In this document: one piece after another, positions 10,605 through 19,416 of the stretch
How positions within the stretch are numbered: the first letter of the stretch is position 1
How the letters are laid out: every line of letters begins with the position of its first letter
Program-made: the position numbers and the translations under genes
The notes under the pieces: generated by a model
The model's database searches: none
Told to the model about the DNA's origin: nothing
The model's input: only the letters and a program-made list of their open reading frames with translations
From: Pleurocapsa sp. FMAR1
GTDB lineage: Bacteria > Cyanobacteriota > Cyanobacteriia > Cyanobacteriales > Xenococcaceae
DNA: 64,000 nucleotides
Assembly: GCF_963665995.1 (NCBI RefSeq)
Contig: NZ_OY762512.1
Location: 1,426,001 to 1,490,000, forward strand
Direction of reading: 5' to 3'

Positions 10605-11150
10605 ATGAGTCGCCTAAAATTATTACTGTTTATAATACTCATCGGCGTATTGATGATTGTATTTATTCAAAACAGAGAACCTATAGCTCTTAAACTGCTT
10701 TGTGACGACGTTAATAATCAATATTGCCTTTATCAAACTCCTCAATTACCGCTTGCGGTTTGGATTGGCTTATTTGCTTTGGGAGGAATGCTAACAAGCT
10801 TATTAAGTCAAGTTTTTAGTCGTTTTAGCTATTCGGGTTCAGGTAAATCAAGAAAAACTGCCAACGATCTCTATCCCGAAAGACAAGGTTGGGTCGATCA
10901 AGATGGCAAAGAACAATATGCTGTTGATTCGACTCAGATTCAAGATAGCCAAAATAGAATTACTGACGTTAAGACCTATGAAGCTTCTCAGAAACCACAA
11001 AGCGTAGAGCGATCGGGGTCTAATTATTCTTACAAATATCGTCCAGCAGATAAATCTGACAATAAGCAAAATAATTTTAAAAACAACTCAATTGATTTAG
11101 ACAAAAACACTAACATTACTCCCGATCAGGATGATGAAGACTGGATCTAA
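10605..11150 (+). CDS. LapA/DUF1049-like membrane protein
   Basis: A 181-residue protein with two N-terminal transmembrane helices (LLLFIILIGVLMIVFI and LAVWIGLFALGGMLTSLL) separated by a short loop, as in LapA/DUF1049 proteins. The motif FIQNREPIALKLL after the first helix is typical. The C-terminal 110 residues are hydrophilic, low-complexity and Asn/Asp-rich, and probably disordered in the cytoplasm. The role in cyanobacteria is unknown. Its stop overlaps the stop of the convergent 68-residue gene by a few bases. Confidence 0.75.
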   Translation: MSRLKLLLFIILIGVLMIVFIQNREPIALKLLCDDVNNQYCLYQTPQLPLAVWIGLFALGGMLTSLLSQVFSRFSYSGSGKSRKTANDLYPERQGWVDQDGKEQYAVDSTQIQDSQNRITDVKTYEASQKPQSVERSGSNYSYKYRPADKSDNKQNNFKNNSIDLDKNTNITPDQDDEDWI

Positions 11151-11353
11151 GAATATTTGACCAGAGTGGCAAATAGCTCCCTAGATTCTTGTTTAACTAC
11201 TCCCAGCATAGTAGCTTGCTGCAAATCTATAAATGCTTCTAAATCTTCTAGTTCGTATTTGTTTCTCAGCATCAGCTTGAGGTTTTCTTCTGCTTCTACC
11301 GTCAAGTAACCTGTATTCAAAGCCTGTTCTGCAATTTTACTGATCATCCCCAT
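11147..11353 (-). CDS. Small conserved cyanobacterial hypothetical protein
   Basis: A 68-residue helical protein (MISKIAEQALNTGYLTVEAE, then LRNKYELEDLEAFIDLQQAT). I recall similar short proteins in many cyanobacteria, without a function. No motif, signal or membrane segment is visible. It is convergent with the LapA-like gene and overlaps its stop codon. Start at ATG 11353; the next ATG, at MIS, would shorten it by two residues. Confidence 0.6.
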   Translation of the reverse strand: MGMISKIAEQALNTGYLTVEAEENLKLMLRNKYELEDLEAFIDLQQATMLGVVKQESRELFATLVKYS

Positions 11354-11869
11354 GACTAGTTTTTAACTCCTAATTAATATTGATTTTATTTAAAAATTAC
11401 TAAGATATTTTTTGTAAAAAGTATTGTGATTGTTTTAGGTTTATACCTTGTTATTTAATAACTTTATTGATTCATCATTAAATTTTAATTAAACTTGAGT
11501 GTTTATTCTGTAATCTCGATCACGTTCATCTAAACACTTATGTGGCAAATATAATAATTTTGTAAAGCAATCAAGTATTTGATGAAGTAGAGAAGAAATA
11601 CAAGTTAATTATAGCTTTTTTATTAATTGATAATTATTGTTTGGTCATAAATCAAGGTCGTTTTTAAAATTTAAGACGAAAACTGCGCTTATATTAAGTG
11701 AGTATAAACGCTTGTTATATTATCTTTATCGGTAATTCTACTTACTATTATGACCTTAAAGTTATGAAAAGGAAAAATTAATACATAAAAGATAGTAAAA
11801 ATCACTGAATCATTGATAATCTGGTTCACGATTAGAAATTAATTAGTAAAAACACTCTTATGGGCAAAA
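11354..11869. other. AT-rich intergenic region, no gene seen
   Basis: About 515 bp of very AT-rich DNA with stops in all frames. It holds an imperfect hairpin near 11686-11712 (GCGCTTATA against TATAAACGC). A five-codon ORF begins at ATG 11860 and ends at TAA 11875-11877, overlapping the aroK start at 11870. No RNA gene is recognised. Confidence 0.5.
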
Positions 11870-12403
11870 ATGAGTAATTTGTTACAGGGTTTAAATGTTT
11901 ATCTAATAGGCATGATGGGTTCAGGGAAAACAACTATTGGTAAATGTTTAGCCAAAGATCTTAAGTATCGTTTCGTAGATACAGACCAAACCATAGAAGC
12001 GATCGCCAAAAAGCCAATTTCGGCAATTTTTCAACAGTCAGGAGAACCCTATTTTCGTGAGCTTGAGATGAAGGTTTTAGCCGAATATTCTGTCTATACA
12101 CGCACTGTTGTATCCACTGGAGGAGGAATTATTCAACAACAGCTTAACTGGAGTTATCTACGTCATGGTTTGATTATTTGGTTGGACGTAGATGTAGAAA
12201 TACTAAAAAAAAGATTAGCCAAAGATGAAACTAGACCACTGGCTGACAAACTAGAATCATTGCTAGAGACTCGTCGTCCTCTCTATGCCCAAGCAGACAT
12301 TCAAATTGCGATCGCACAAGAGCAGTCCCCCTCAGAAATAGCGGCTCAAATTATGGAAACTATTCCTACTGCTTTAAAGCCAGTCAGAGAGATCCAGCTT
12401 TAA
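11870..12403 (+). CDS. aroK: Shikimate kinase
   Basis: A 177-residue cytosolic enzyme that phosphorylates shikimate to shikimate 3-phosphate with ATP, in the chorismate pathway. It shows the P-loop GMMGSGKTTIG, the shikimate-binding Asp in FVDTDQTIE, the Arg in EPYFRELE, the STGGGII motif and the lid Arg in DETRPLAD. Length is normal. A five-codon ORF overlaps its start out of frame. argB follows about 100 bp downstream on the same strand. Confidence 0.95.
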   Translation: MSNLLQGLNVYLIGMMGSGKTTIGKCLAKDLKYRFVDTDQTIEAIAKKPISAIFQQSGEPYFRELEMKVLAEYSVYTRTVVSTGGGIIQQQLNWSYLRHGLIIWLDVDVEILKKRLAKDETRPLADKLESLLETRRPLYAQADIQIAIAQEQSPSEIAAQIMETIPTALKPVREIQL

Positions 12404-12505
12404 GACGACGGGGTTTCATCTAACTTCGTAAAAAATGTCACTTTGTAAGTGTTGATTAGCCAGTAGCATAACTAAATATCTTTAATCTCGAACAAGTAAA
12501 ACTAT

Positions 12506-13399
12506 ATGGTCTACGAAAAGGAATATTTGCAAGAAGCAGCAGCTAACCGTGTTCGTATTCTCAGTGAAGCTCTACCTTATATTCAAAAATTTGCCAATCG
12601 CACTATCGTCATTAAATACGGTGGTGCAGCCATGAAAGATAGTAGCTTAAAGGCTCAAGTTATCGGTGACATAGTTTTTCTTGCCTGTGTCGGAGTGCGT
12701 CCTGTGGTGATACATGGAGGAGGGCCTGAAATTAATACTTGGCTCCAAAAATTAAACATAGCACCAGCTTTTAAAGATGGATTGCGCATTACCGATGCGG
12801 CGACAATGGATGTGGTAGAGATGGTCTTGGCAGGTAGAGTTAATAAAGAACTGGTATCTTTAATCAGCCGTGCAGGAGCGTTAGCGGTTGGTTTATGTGG
12901 TAAAGATGGCAACCTGATTCAAGCTCGTCATGTAGGTAAAGAAGGAGTAGGGTTTGTGGGGGAAGTGACCAACATTAATATAGGCTTAGTTGAATCCTTG
13001 GTTGATAATGGTTATGTCCCTGTAATTTCTAGCGTTGCCGCTGACGAAAATGGACAGGCGTATAACATTAATGCTGATACGGTAGCAGGGGAAATAGCAG
13101 CAGCTTTAGATGCTGAAAAACTAATTTTGTTAACCGATACTCCAGGCATTTTGTACGATTATCACGATCCTTCTACCCTAATCAAAATACTGGATATCCA
13201 AAAAGCCAGAAATTTAATTGACCAAGAAGTTGTTTCAGGAGGAATGATTCCTAAAGTCAATTGCTGTGTGCGATCGCTTGCTCAAGGGGTTCGTGCTGCC
13301 CATATTTTAGATGGTCGTTTACCCCACTCACTATTATTAGAGATTTTGACCGATGAAGGTACTGGCTCAATGATTGTTGCCTCAGAATTATTAGGGTAG
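12506..13399 (+). CDS. argB: Acetylglutamate kinase
   Basis: A 297-residue enzyme of arginine synthesis that phosphorylates N-acetyl-L-glutamate. It has the amino-acid kinase fold with VIKYGGAAM near residue 37, [11 protein letters not shown] near 70, [12 protein letters not shown] and LLTDTPGI. The N-terminal helix ([18 protein letters not shown]) is typical of hexameric, arginine-inhibited enzymes. In cyanobacteria these are the targets of the PII protein, so PII control of this enzyme is likely from family knowledge. It follows aroK by about 100 bp. Confidence 0.96.
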   Translation: MVYEKEYLQEAAANRVRILSEALPYIQKFANRTIVIKYGGAAMKDSSLKAQVIGDIVFLACVGVRPVVIHGGGPEINTWLQKLNIAPAFKDGLRITDAATMDVVEMVLAGRVNKELVSLISRAGALAVGLCGKDGNLIQARHVGKEGVGFVGEVTNINIGLVESLVDNGYVPVISSVAADENGQAYNINADTVAGEIAAALDAEKLILLTDTPGILYDYHDPSTLIKILDIQKARNLIDQEVVSGGMIPKVNCCVRSLAQGVRAAHILDGRLPHSLLLEILTDEGTGSMIVASELLG

Positions 13400-13424
13400 C
13401 TAACCTTTGACTAACGGTCACAGA

Positions 13425-13892
13425 TTACTTCCTAATAACTCGGATGTAGCTGTTATTACTATAGCTACTCTCAGTAGCTGGATTAATGATAATTACAGTC
13501 CCACCTCGGTTGTGGTTTCTCTCATAAGTATCATAATCGCGGTGATAATTATAGTTTCGTCCTCTATAATCATTTTCTCTTCTACGATCATTTCTATAGT
13601 CTTCATAGCGAATATAGTCTCGTGATGAACCTCTTTGAGCGCCATAATAATCCCGATTGTTGTAATTGCTTTGGGGAAGAGGAATATGAGTCCCTGGGGG
13701 AGGAGTTATATTTAAAGGAGTTGGCGCATTAATTTGGCTACGTACCCCAACCTGAGCTATTTCAAAGCTACCTCGAAAGTCATGAGGGTTGGCAACGGCG
13801 GGAGATTCAGCGATGCTCATAGCTCCCAAGGCGATCGCCATAGCACCTAAAGCCTGCTGCCAATAAAATTTATGCTGAAGTTGTTTATTCAT
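13425..13892 (-). CDS. Secreted Arg/Asn/Tyr-rich hypothetical protein
   Basis: A 155-residue protein with an N-terminal signal peptide (hydrophobic run ALGAMAIALGAMSIA, cleavage likely after AVA in SPAVANPH). A Pro-rich segment (NITPPPGTHIPLP) follows, then a low-complexity stretch rich in R, N, D and Y with RRENDYRGRNYNYHRDYD-like repeats, and GGTVIIINP near the end. I do not recognise a family. The composition suggests an exported, positively charged, disordered protein, possibly surface-associated. It is convergent with argB. Confidence 0.6.
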   Translation of the reverse strand: MNKQLQHKFYWQQALGAMAIALGAMSIAESPAVANPHDFRGSFEIAQVGVRSQINAPTPLNITPPPGTHIPLPQSNYNNRDYYGAQRGSSRDYIRYEDYRNDRRRENDYRGRNYNYHRDYDTYERNHNRGGTVIIINPATESSYSNNSYIRVIRK

Positions 13893-13972
13893 AATTCGTT
13901 GCCATCTTGAATAGTAGGGGTAAATTATTTAATAATAAATCTAAGTAATTTCCACAATATATTTATTTTAAA

Positions 13973-14479
13973 GTGACGGTATATAATCCAGAAAAGTTTC
14001 ATCAAGAATACGAAGCAGGAAAACTAGCTCTAGAAAGAGGACAATATCGCCTCAGTATCGGACATTTAGAAGCTGCACAAGAATTAGTCTCAGGCAATTC
14101 TCGTCAAGGTGGACAAGCTCAAATTTGGTTGGTCACTGCTTATCAAGCTGCTAATCAAATTAGTGATGCGATCGCTTTATGTGAAAAACTAATTACCCAT
14201 CCTAATCTCCAAACCCGCGAACAGGCACAGCGTATTCTCTATATTATCAAAGCTCCCAAGCTAGAGCGACCTAAAGAATGGATGAGTGAAATTCCTGATT
14301 TGGCTGACGCAGATCAAGGTGCATCTCGCTATGTTACGGCTAAAAAACAGACCGCCAAAAATTCATCTAAACAAGAATATTCAGAAACACCACCGACTGA
14401 TAGCCAAGACAATCAGTTTATCTGGTTTGCTCTTGCATCGATCGCTGTAATATTAGGTATTCTAGCTTTGTTGAGTTAA
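13973..14479 (+). CDS. TPR-like protein with C-terminal membrane anchor
   Basis: A 168-residue protein. The N-terminal half forms helical hairpins of TPR type (YEAGKLALERGQYRLSIGHLEAA and WLVTAYQAANQISDAIALCEKL). A polar linker follows, then one C-terminal transmembrane helix (FIWFALASIAVILGILALL). The start is GTG at 13973. It should face the cytoplasm as a tail-anchored adaptor. The partner is unknown, and no operon partner is visible. Confidence 0.65.
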   Translation: MTVYNPEKFHQEYEAGKLALERGQYRLSIGHLEAAQELVSGNSRQGGQAQIWLVTAYQAANQISDAIALCEKLITHPNLQTREQAQRILYIIKAPKLERPKEWMSEIPDLADADQGASRYVTAKKQTAKNSSKQEYSETPPTDSQDNQFIWFALASIAVILGILALLS

Positions 14480-14620
14480 AGCCTAATAACAAAACCAACA
14501 TAAGTGCAAATAAGGAGCATTGCCTTAAGCTCAAGATCTTAGAGTAATCTATGACTGATAATATGCAGCTATTGATTAATTTTAAGGATCAAATTGATAA
14601 TTACTGATTAATTAAGCAAG

Positions 14621-16426
14621 TTAAACTGTGTAGCTTGAGGCTTGGAGGCTAAACATCTCGGCATATAATCCGTTGTTTGCCATTAGTTCTTGATGGGATC
14701 CGATTTCGATAATACGACTGTTTTCTAGGACTACAATGCGATCGGCTAGCTGTACCGTCGAGAAACGATGACTGACAAAAAAGGTCATCTTACCTGCGGT
14801 TAAAGTTCGGAATTTTTCAAACAACTCATATTCTGCGATCGCATCTAGGGCAGCAGTAGGTTCATCTAAAATTAGAATAGGTGCATCGGTCATAAACGCT
14901 CGCGCCATGCCGATTTTCTGCCACTGTCCCCCTGAAAGATCCACTCCACCTTTGAACATCTTTCCTAAGCGGGTTTTGTAGCCATCACTAAGGGTTTTCA
15001 CTACCCGATCTGCACCCGAATTTACCGCCGCTTCTTCAATGCGTGACTGATTTTCTCTTTCCTTTAAGTTGCCAAAACCAATGTTGTCCCTAGCACTTAG
15101 CTGATAACGGGCAAAGTCTTGATTGAGGACACCAATATTGGAATGCAATTCCGATAGCTTAAATTGCTGGAGAGGTATGTCATCAATGGTGATTGTGCCT
15201 GAATCTACGTCATATAGCCTAGTAAGAAGCTTCAGCAGAGTGGTTTTTCCTGCGCCATTTAAACCAACAAGCGCAATACTTTCTCCTGGGTTGACCTGCA
15301 AATTTAGATTGCGTAGTGTAGGTGCGGTTGCTCCTGGATAAGTAAAGGATACATTTTTTATTGATAATCCTTGTTTAATTGGTTGAGGAAAAGGTTTAGG
15401 ACGGGGAATGTTAGTTACTTCTGGCTTAAGGTCTAAAAATTCAAAGTATTGGGAGACATAAAGATTAGATTCATATATTTTTGCCAAATTTTCGAGAATA
15501 GCAGGCAATAGCTGCTGTGCTTGACTAAATGCTCCTGTATACATGGTAAAGTCACCTACGGTAATTTTGGCGCTAATTGTTTGCACCAGAGTCCAGCCAT
15601 AGGCGATATAAAAACCAGCGTTTACAAATATTCCTGATAAACCTCGCATTCTGGAATATTCAGAAGCGATCGCTGCTGATTTTCTGTTAAAGTCCTTGCG
15701 AATTGCAATCCACTGGCTCAATAAATGCCCACCTAAGTTAAATAGACGGACTTCTTTAGCAAAATTAGGATTAGTTAAAACACGCTGAATATAATCTGAC
15801 AGTCGTCCGCTTTCAGTTTCTAGGCGTACCATCCAAAAACGCCTTCCAGAATAGACAATGCTAGTCCAAAATGAGGGTAAAGCTGTAAAAAATAGTAGAG
15901 GAACAATTGCTAAATTGAACTCCAACAAAAGTCCTAACAAGCTAATTAAGGTAATTCCCTGACCAAACAAACCAGTAAGTAGCTTGATAACCTGAACGGG
16001 ATAATTACTACCGCTATTTTCGGCGCGACTTAAAGTATCATAAAATTCCGAAGATTCAAAATGAGCCAGATCTAGCTGGGCAGACTTTTCCAATAAAATA
16101 TATTTCGTATGGAGCATCAGGCGATCGTTAAAGATCTGCGCTACATAGAGATTGACCTGATTTAATATAGCTCCTAGTAAACCAACCCCGAACCGTATCA
16201 CTACTAATACAATTAGAGGTCTCCAAACAAAATCAGCATTACCCCAGTTAGCAATCACCAGATCGACAATCGCTTTATCAATTAATAGCATCAGGGCAGG
16301 TACTAGAGATTGAAACCCTGTCACCGCTAAAGATAGAAATAAATAAACTGGAGTAGCTTGCCACACTAAGCGCAGTAGCAAGGGAGTATTAATCAGAATT
16401 TCTTGTAGTCGTCTTCGATCAGTCAA
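14621..16426 (-). CDS. ABC exporter (fused membrane and ATPase domains)
   Basis: A 601-residue half-transporter of the exporter class. The first 320 or so residues hold six predicted membrane helices. The ATPase part has Walker A (GLNGAGKTTLLKL), signature (LSGGQWQKIGMARAF), Walker B (ILILDEPTAALDAIAE) and the switch His (FFVSHRFSTV). The wording of signature and TMD (HFESSEFYDTLSRAEN) is like bacterial peptide or lipid exporters of unknown substrate. It probably works as a homodimer in the plasma or thylakoid membrane. It is a single-gene unit with no peptide precursor gene nearby. Confidence 0.9.
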   Translation of the reverse strand: MTDRRRLQEILINTPLLLRLVWQATPVYLFLSLAVTGFQSLVPALMLLIDKAIVDLVIANWGNADFVWRPLIVLVVIRFGVGLLGAILNQVNLYVAQIFNDRLMLHTKYILLEKSAQLDLAHFESSEFYDTLSRAENSGSNYPVQVIKLLTGLFGQGITLISLLGLLLEFNLAIVPLLFFTALPSFWTSIVYSGRRFWMVRLETESGRLSDYIQRVLTNPNFAKEVRLFNLGGHLLSQWIAIRKDFNRKSAAIASEYSRMRGLSGIFVNAGFYIAYGWTLVQTISAKITVGDFTMYTGAFSQAQQLLPAILENLAKIYESNLYVSQYFEFLDLKPEVTNIPRPKPFPQPIKQGLSIKNVSFTYPGATAPTLRNLNLQVNPGESIALVGLNGAGKTTLLKLLTRLYDVDSGTITIDDIPLQQFKLSELHSNIGVLNQDFARYQLSARDNIGFGNLKERENQSRIEEAAVNSGADRVVKTLSDGYKTRLGKMFKGGVDLSGGQWQKIGMARAFMTDAPILILDEPTAALDAIAEYELFEKFRTLTAGKMTFFVSHRFSTVQLADRIVVLENSRIIEIGSHQELMANNGLYAEMFSLQASSYTV

Positions 16427-16554
16427 ATTTTTATTAGGTCGTTTTTAGTCTATTTTTCAGACGTAGACGTATTAGTTTTAGTCGCGATAGTTATAGTAGT
16501 GAAGTCACAGATTACTCCGCCACGTTTGACATAAATTGATGGAGTTTGTCTTGG

Positions 16555-16930
16555 ACAGCATTATATGTTGCTAAAGCCTTGGATGCGGACAAGTATATGC
16601 GGGCAAGCGCGAAAAGCGAAACAGTTCGTTGCGGTGAAGCAGTTGCGTTGGGCGGGTTTCCCGACTTGAGCAAACTGAGGAAAGACCCCGCGTCGCCGTC
16701 AGGCGCAAGGGAATGCTTTCCGATGCTGAACCCGAAGGGAGGTTCCCTCCGTTAAAGAAACTGTTTTAAGAAGCGAAGCGAGGCGGTCTTGGGGGTTTCC
16801 CCGCAGGGCTGGGTACAGCCCAGAGCGTCGCTGGACGCGACTCAACGCTTCGCGTTGTGCAGCCATCGCTTCAAGAAGCCGTTGCGGGGGGAACCCCCGT
16901 TGAGGCTATTGAGCAAGAAGCCCTTTGTTT
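16555..16930 (+). repeat. Large block of GC-rich palindromic repeat modules upstream of psbA
   Basis: GC-rich DNA, unlike the AT-rich surroundings, made of modules found elsewhere in the window. GACCCCGCGTCGCCGTC-GGCGCAAGGGAATGC (near 16684) recurs inverted at 24313 and in the insert at 32724. CGTTGCGGGGGG-CCCCCGTTGAGG (near 16880) recurs at 38470 and in variant form at 24400. The intergenic gap here is about 750 bp (16427-17178) and otherwise contains the psbA promoter. Short ORFs inside the block are not believable genes. Confidence 0.8.
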
Positions 16931-17042
16931 CTGTTAACGTGAAGTCTGTCCACTGCTGTGAGCGTTGGTTATTTATCACAAGCTTAGAGCGGGGGATTTC
17001 TACAACTTTTGATAGAGATCGTCAAGAATATTGTTACATAAC

Positions 17043-17071
17043 TTGACAAAGTATTAATACTTAGCTATATT
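17043..17071 (+). promoter_or_regulatory. Predicted psbA promoter
   Basis: A consensus -35 TTGACA (17043-17048) and -10 TATATT (17066-17071) are separated by exactly 17 bp. Transcription should start near 17078, giving a leader of about 100 nt before the psbA ATG. This is a strong sigma-70-type (SigA) promoter by sequence; light control cannot be read from it. Confidence 0.75.
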
Positions 17072-17178
17072 GATTACATAGACAAAAGAAACACATTATT
17101 TATCTGGTTTCTAAATCTAGTTCTAAGTTATTAACTATAGAACATTTAAATATATACACAACGCAATCATAAACACAA

Positions 17179-18261
17179 ATGACAACCACTCTACAACAAA
17201 CCCAAACCCAGAATAGCTGGGAAAGGTTCTGTCAGTGGATCACCAGCACCAACAACCGTATCTATGTCGGTTGGTTCGGCGTCCTGATGATTCCTACACT
17301 ACTTGCAGCAACAACCTGTTTCCTAATCGCCTTCGTCGCAGCACCACCAGTAGACATCGATGGTATCAGAGAGCCTGTAGCAGGTTCCTTGCTTTACGGA
17401 AACAACATAATTTCTGGTGCAGTAGTACCTAGTTCTAACGCCATTGGACTTCACTTCTACCCAATTTGGGAAGCAGCCTCACTTGACGAGTGGCTGTATA
17501 ACGGTGGACCATACCAACTGATTGTCTTTCACTTCCTAATCGGCGTATTCTCATACCTCGGTCGTCAGTGGGAACTATCATTCCGTTTAGGAATGCGTCC
17601 TTGGATATGTGTAGCCTACTCAGCACCAGTATCAGCAGCCACAGCAGTATTTCTAATCTATCCACTAGGACAAGGAAGCTTCAGTGATGGAATGCCTCTG
17701 GGTATCTCTGGAACATTCAACTTCATGTTGGTATTCCAAGCAGAACACAATATTCTGATGCACCCCTTCCATATGTTAGGAGTAGCAGGAGTATTCGGTG
17801 GAGCATTATTCTCTGCCATGCACGGTTCACTAGTAACATCGTCCTTAGTACGTGAAACAACCGAAACCGAATCACAAAACTACGGATACAAATTCGGACA
17901 AGAAGAAGAAACATACAACATCGTCGCAGCCCACGGCTACTTCGGTCGTCTAATCTTCCAATATGCGTCCTTTAACAACTCCAGAGCTTTGCACTTCTTC
18001 TTAGGAGCATGGCCAGTGATTGGAATCTGGTTAACAGCAATGGGAATATCCACCATGGCGTTCAACCTAAATGGATTCAACTTCAACCAGTCGGTAATGG
18101 ATTCACAAGGACGTGTAGTCAACACTTGGGCAGACATCTTAAACCGAGCTAACCTGGGTTTTGAGGTAATGCACGAACGTAACGCTCACAACTTCCCGCT
18201 TGATTTAGCAAGTGGCGCTCAAGCTCCTGTAGCATTAACTGCACCTGCAATTAACGGTTAA
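17179..18261 (+). CDS. psbA: Photosystem II D1 protein, Gln130 form
   Basis: The D1 reaction-centre subunit, 360 residues, five membrane helices, thylakoid. All cofactor residues are present: Tyr161 (TyrZ), Asp170, Glu189, His190, His198, His215, His252, Ser264, His272, His332, Glu333, His337 and Asp342. The mature end falls at Ala344 before a 16-residue extension ([16 protein letters not shown]). Residue 130 is Gln (YLGRQWEL), the D1:1-type state seen in low-light forms; high-light D1:2 forms have Glu. Cys144 and Pro173 argue against the D1-prime (low-oxygen) type. It is preceded by a consensus promoter and followed by a strong terminator, so it is monocistronic. Other psbA copies are expected elsewhere. 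Confidence 0.98.
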   Translation: MTTTLQQTQTQNSWERFCQWITSTNNRIYVGWFGVLMIPTLLAATTCFLIAFVAAPPVDIDGIREPVAGSLLYGNNIISGAVVPSSNAIGLHFYPIWEAASLDEWLYNGGPYQLIVFHFLIGVFSYLGRQWELSFRLGMRPWICVAYSAPVSAATAVFLIYPLGQGSFSDGMPLGISGTFNFMLVFQAEHNILMHPFHMLGVAGVFGGALFSAMHGSLVTSSLVRETTETESQNYGYKFGQEEETYNIVAAHGYFGRLIFQYASFNNSRALHFFLGAWPVIGIWLTAMGISTMAFNLNGFNFNQSVMDSQGRVVNTWADILNRANLGFEVMHERNAHNFPLDLASGAQAPVALTAPAING

Positions 18262-18295
18262 GTTGACTTGAATTATAATTCTGTAATTAATTAAC

Positions 18296-18334
18296 TAAAA
18301 AATGCCCTCCATCACTGGAGGGCATTTTTTTTGG
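18296..18334 (+). terminator. psbA intrinsic terminator
   Basis: An 11-bp GC-rich stem (18301-18311 with 18316-18326, loop TCAC) is followed by a run of eight T. It lies 40 bp after the psbA stop. Confidence 0.9.
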
Positions 18335-18544
18335 CTATTTTTGACGAAAGGCTAAATAGCTAATACTAGCAAAATGTATCTTAGTTAAAAACCGAACTGA
18401 TATTAGAGCATGTCATCAATTAGAAACTTGACTCTTCAATAATTGTTTATACTGATATTTAGTTGAGATGCAAATATTTGATTAAAACTTAATTGTGGCA
18501 ATAAACAATTTGCAAATAAAAAAAATAAGAGAAATAATTAAATT

Positions 18545-19318
18545 ATGTGTTGGAGTGGAGAAGCCTCAGCAACCCTAGCCACAATCGGGCTTACTAGTAC
18601 AGCGTATGTTGCCTGGAAGGGTGAAAAAAAAGCATTATGGATTCCTCTTGGTTATTTTTCTTTAATGGAGTTACTCCAGGCATTTACCTATAGAGTAATT
18701 GATCAGCCAGATTTGCCTTTGAATCAGCTTCTTACTTTATTAGGATTATTGCATATTATTTTTCAGCCGTTTTTTATTAGTGCAGTATCACTGCATTTTA
18801 TTCCAGAGAAAATCAGACAGAAGATTACACCATTAATCTATAGTTTGTGTTTTATAGGTGCAATCTTGATGTTAGTCAAAGTGTATCCATTTGCCTGGGC
18901 TGGAACTTGTACAATCGGATACGAACCTCTGTGTGGCAGTCAACTTTGCTCTGTTTCTGGAAATTGGCACATAGCCTGGAACGTGCCGATGAATGGATTA
19001 AAATGGCTGACTTTGGGATACTATATCCCAGTTTTTGTTGCTCCTTTAATCTATGGTTCTTGGAAATTTACGGTTTACCATCTTATTGTTGGACCTTTAG
19101 CTGCGAGAATGTTAACCGATAATCTTAATGAATGGCCAGCAGTATGGTGCTTGTTGTCCATAGCATTGTTTTTGATCGCCATTAAGTCTCCATTACGACA
19201 AATTCTTTACGTAAAACATTGGTGGCTATGGGATTCTGAAGCGATCGCCTTAGATTCGGATGCGGACGAGTCTGAGTCAATTCAAATTCCTGCAATTTCC
19301 TTGGCGGATAAGAAATAG
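18545..19318 (+). CDS. DUF5765-like multipass membrane protein
   Basis: A 257-residue integral membrane protein with about seven hydrophobic helices. It begins with MCWSGEASA and has GYFSLMELLQAFTY, then LGLLHIIFQPFFI, and a Cys-rich loop with four cysteines (GTCTIGYEPLCGSQLCS). The opening MCWS and the helix pattern fit what I recall as DUF5765. The conserved polar and His/Cys residues in membrane-proximal positions suggest a metal or redox site, but no function is established. It is a single gene downstream of the psbA terminator, with no operon partner. Confidence 0.65.
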   Translation: MCWSGEASATLATIGLTSTAYVAWKGEKKALWIPLGYFSLMELLQAFTYRVIDQPDLPLNQLLTLLGLLHIIFQPFFISAVSLHFIPEKIRQKITPLIYSLCFIGAILMLVKVYPFAWAGTCTIGYEPLCGSQLCSVSGNWHIAWNVPMNGLKWLTLGYYIPVFVAPLIYGSWKFTVYHLIVGPLAARMLTDNLNEWPAVWCLLSIALFLIAIKSPLRQILYVKHWWLWDSEAIALDSDADESESIQIPAISLADKK

Positions 19319-19416
19319 CAATTATGAATACGAGTACCTAAGTTATCTATGGGATATGCGGTCAAGATTATCAGTAACTTGAGCATTGGCGATCGCACTT
19401 GTCCCTTCAAGATAGT

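Noticed and set aside
13407-13625. 72-residue Ile/Val/Ser-rich ORF after argB
   Set aside because: It is the complement of the Arg/Asn/Tyr-rich secreted-protein gene on the other strand, which has a signal peptide and a better start.
16546-17046. Two ORFs of 69 and 85 residues before psbA
   Set aside because: They lie almost wholly in the GC-rich repeat block, whose modules recur elsewhere in other frames.
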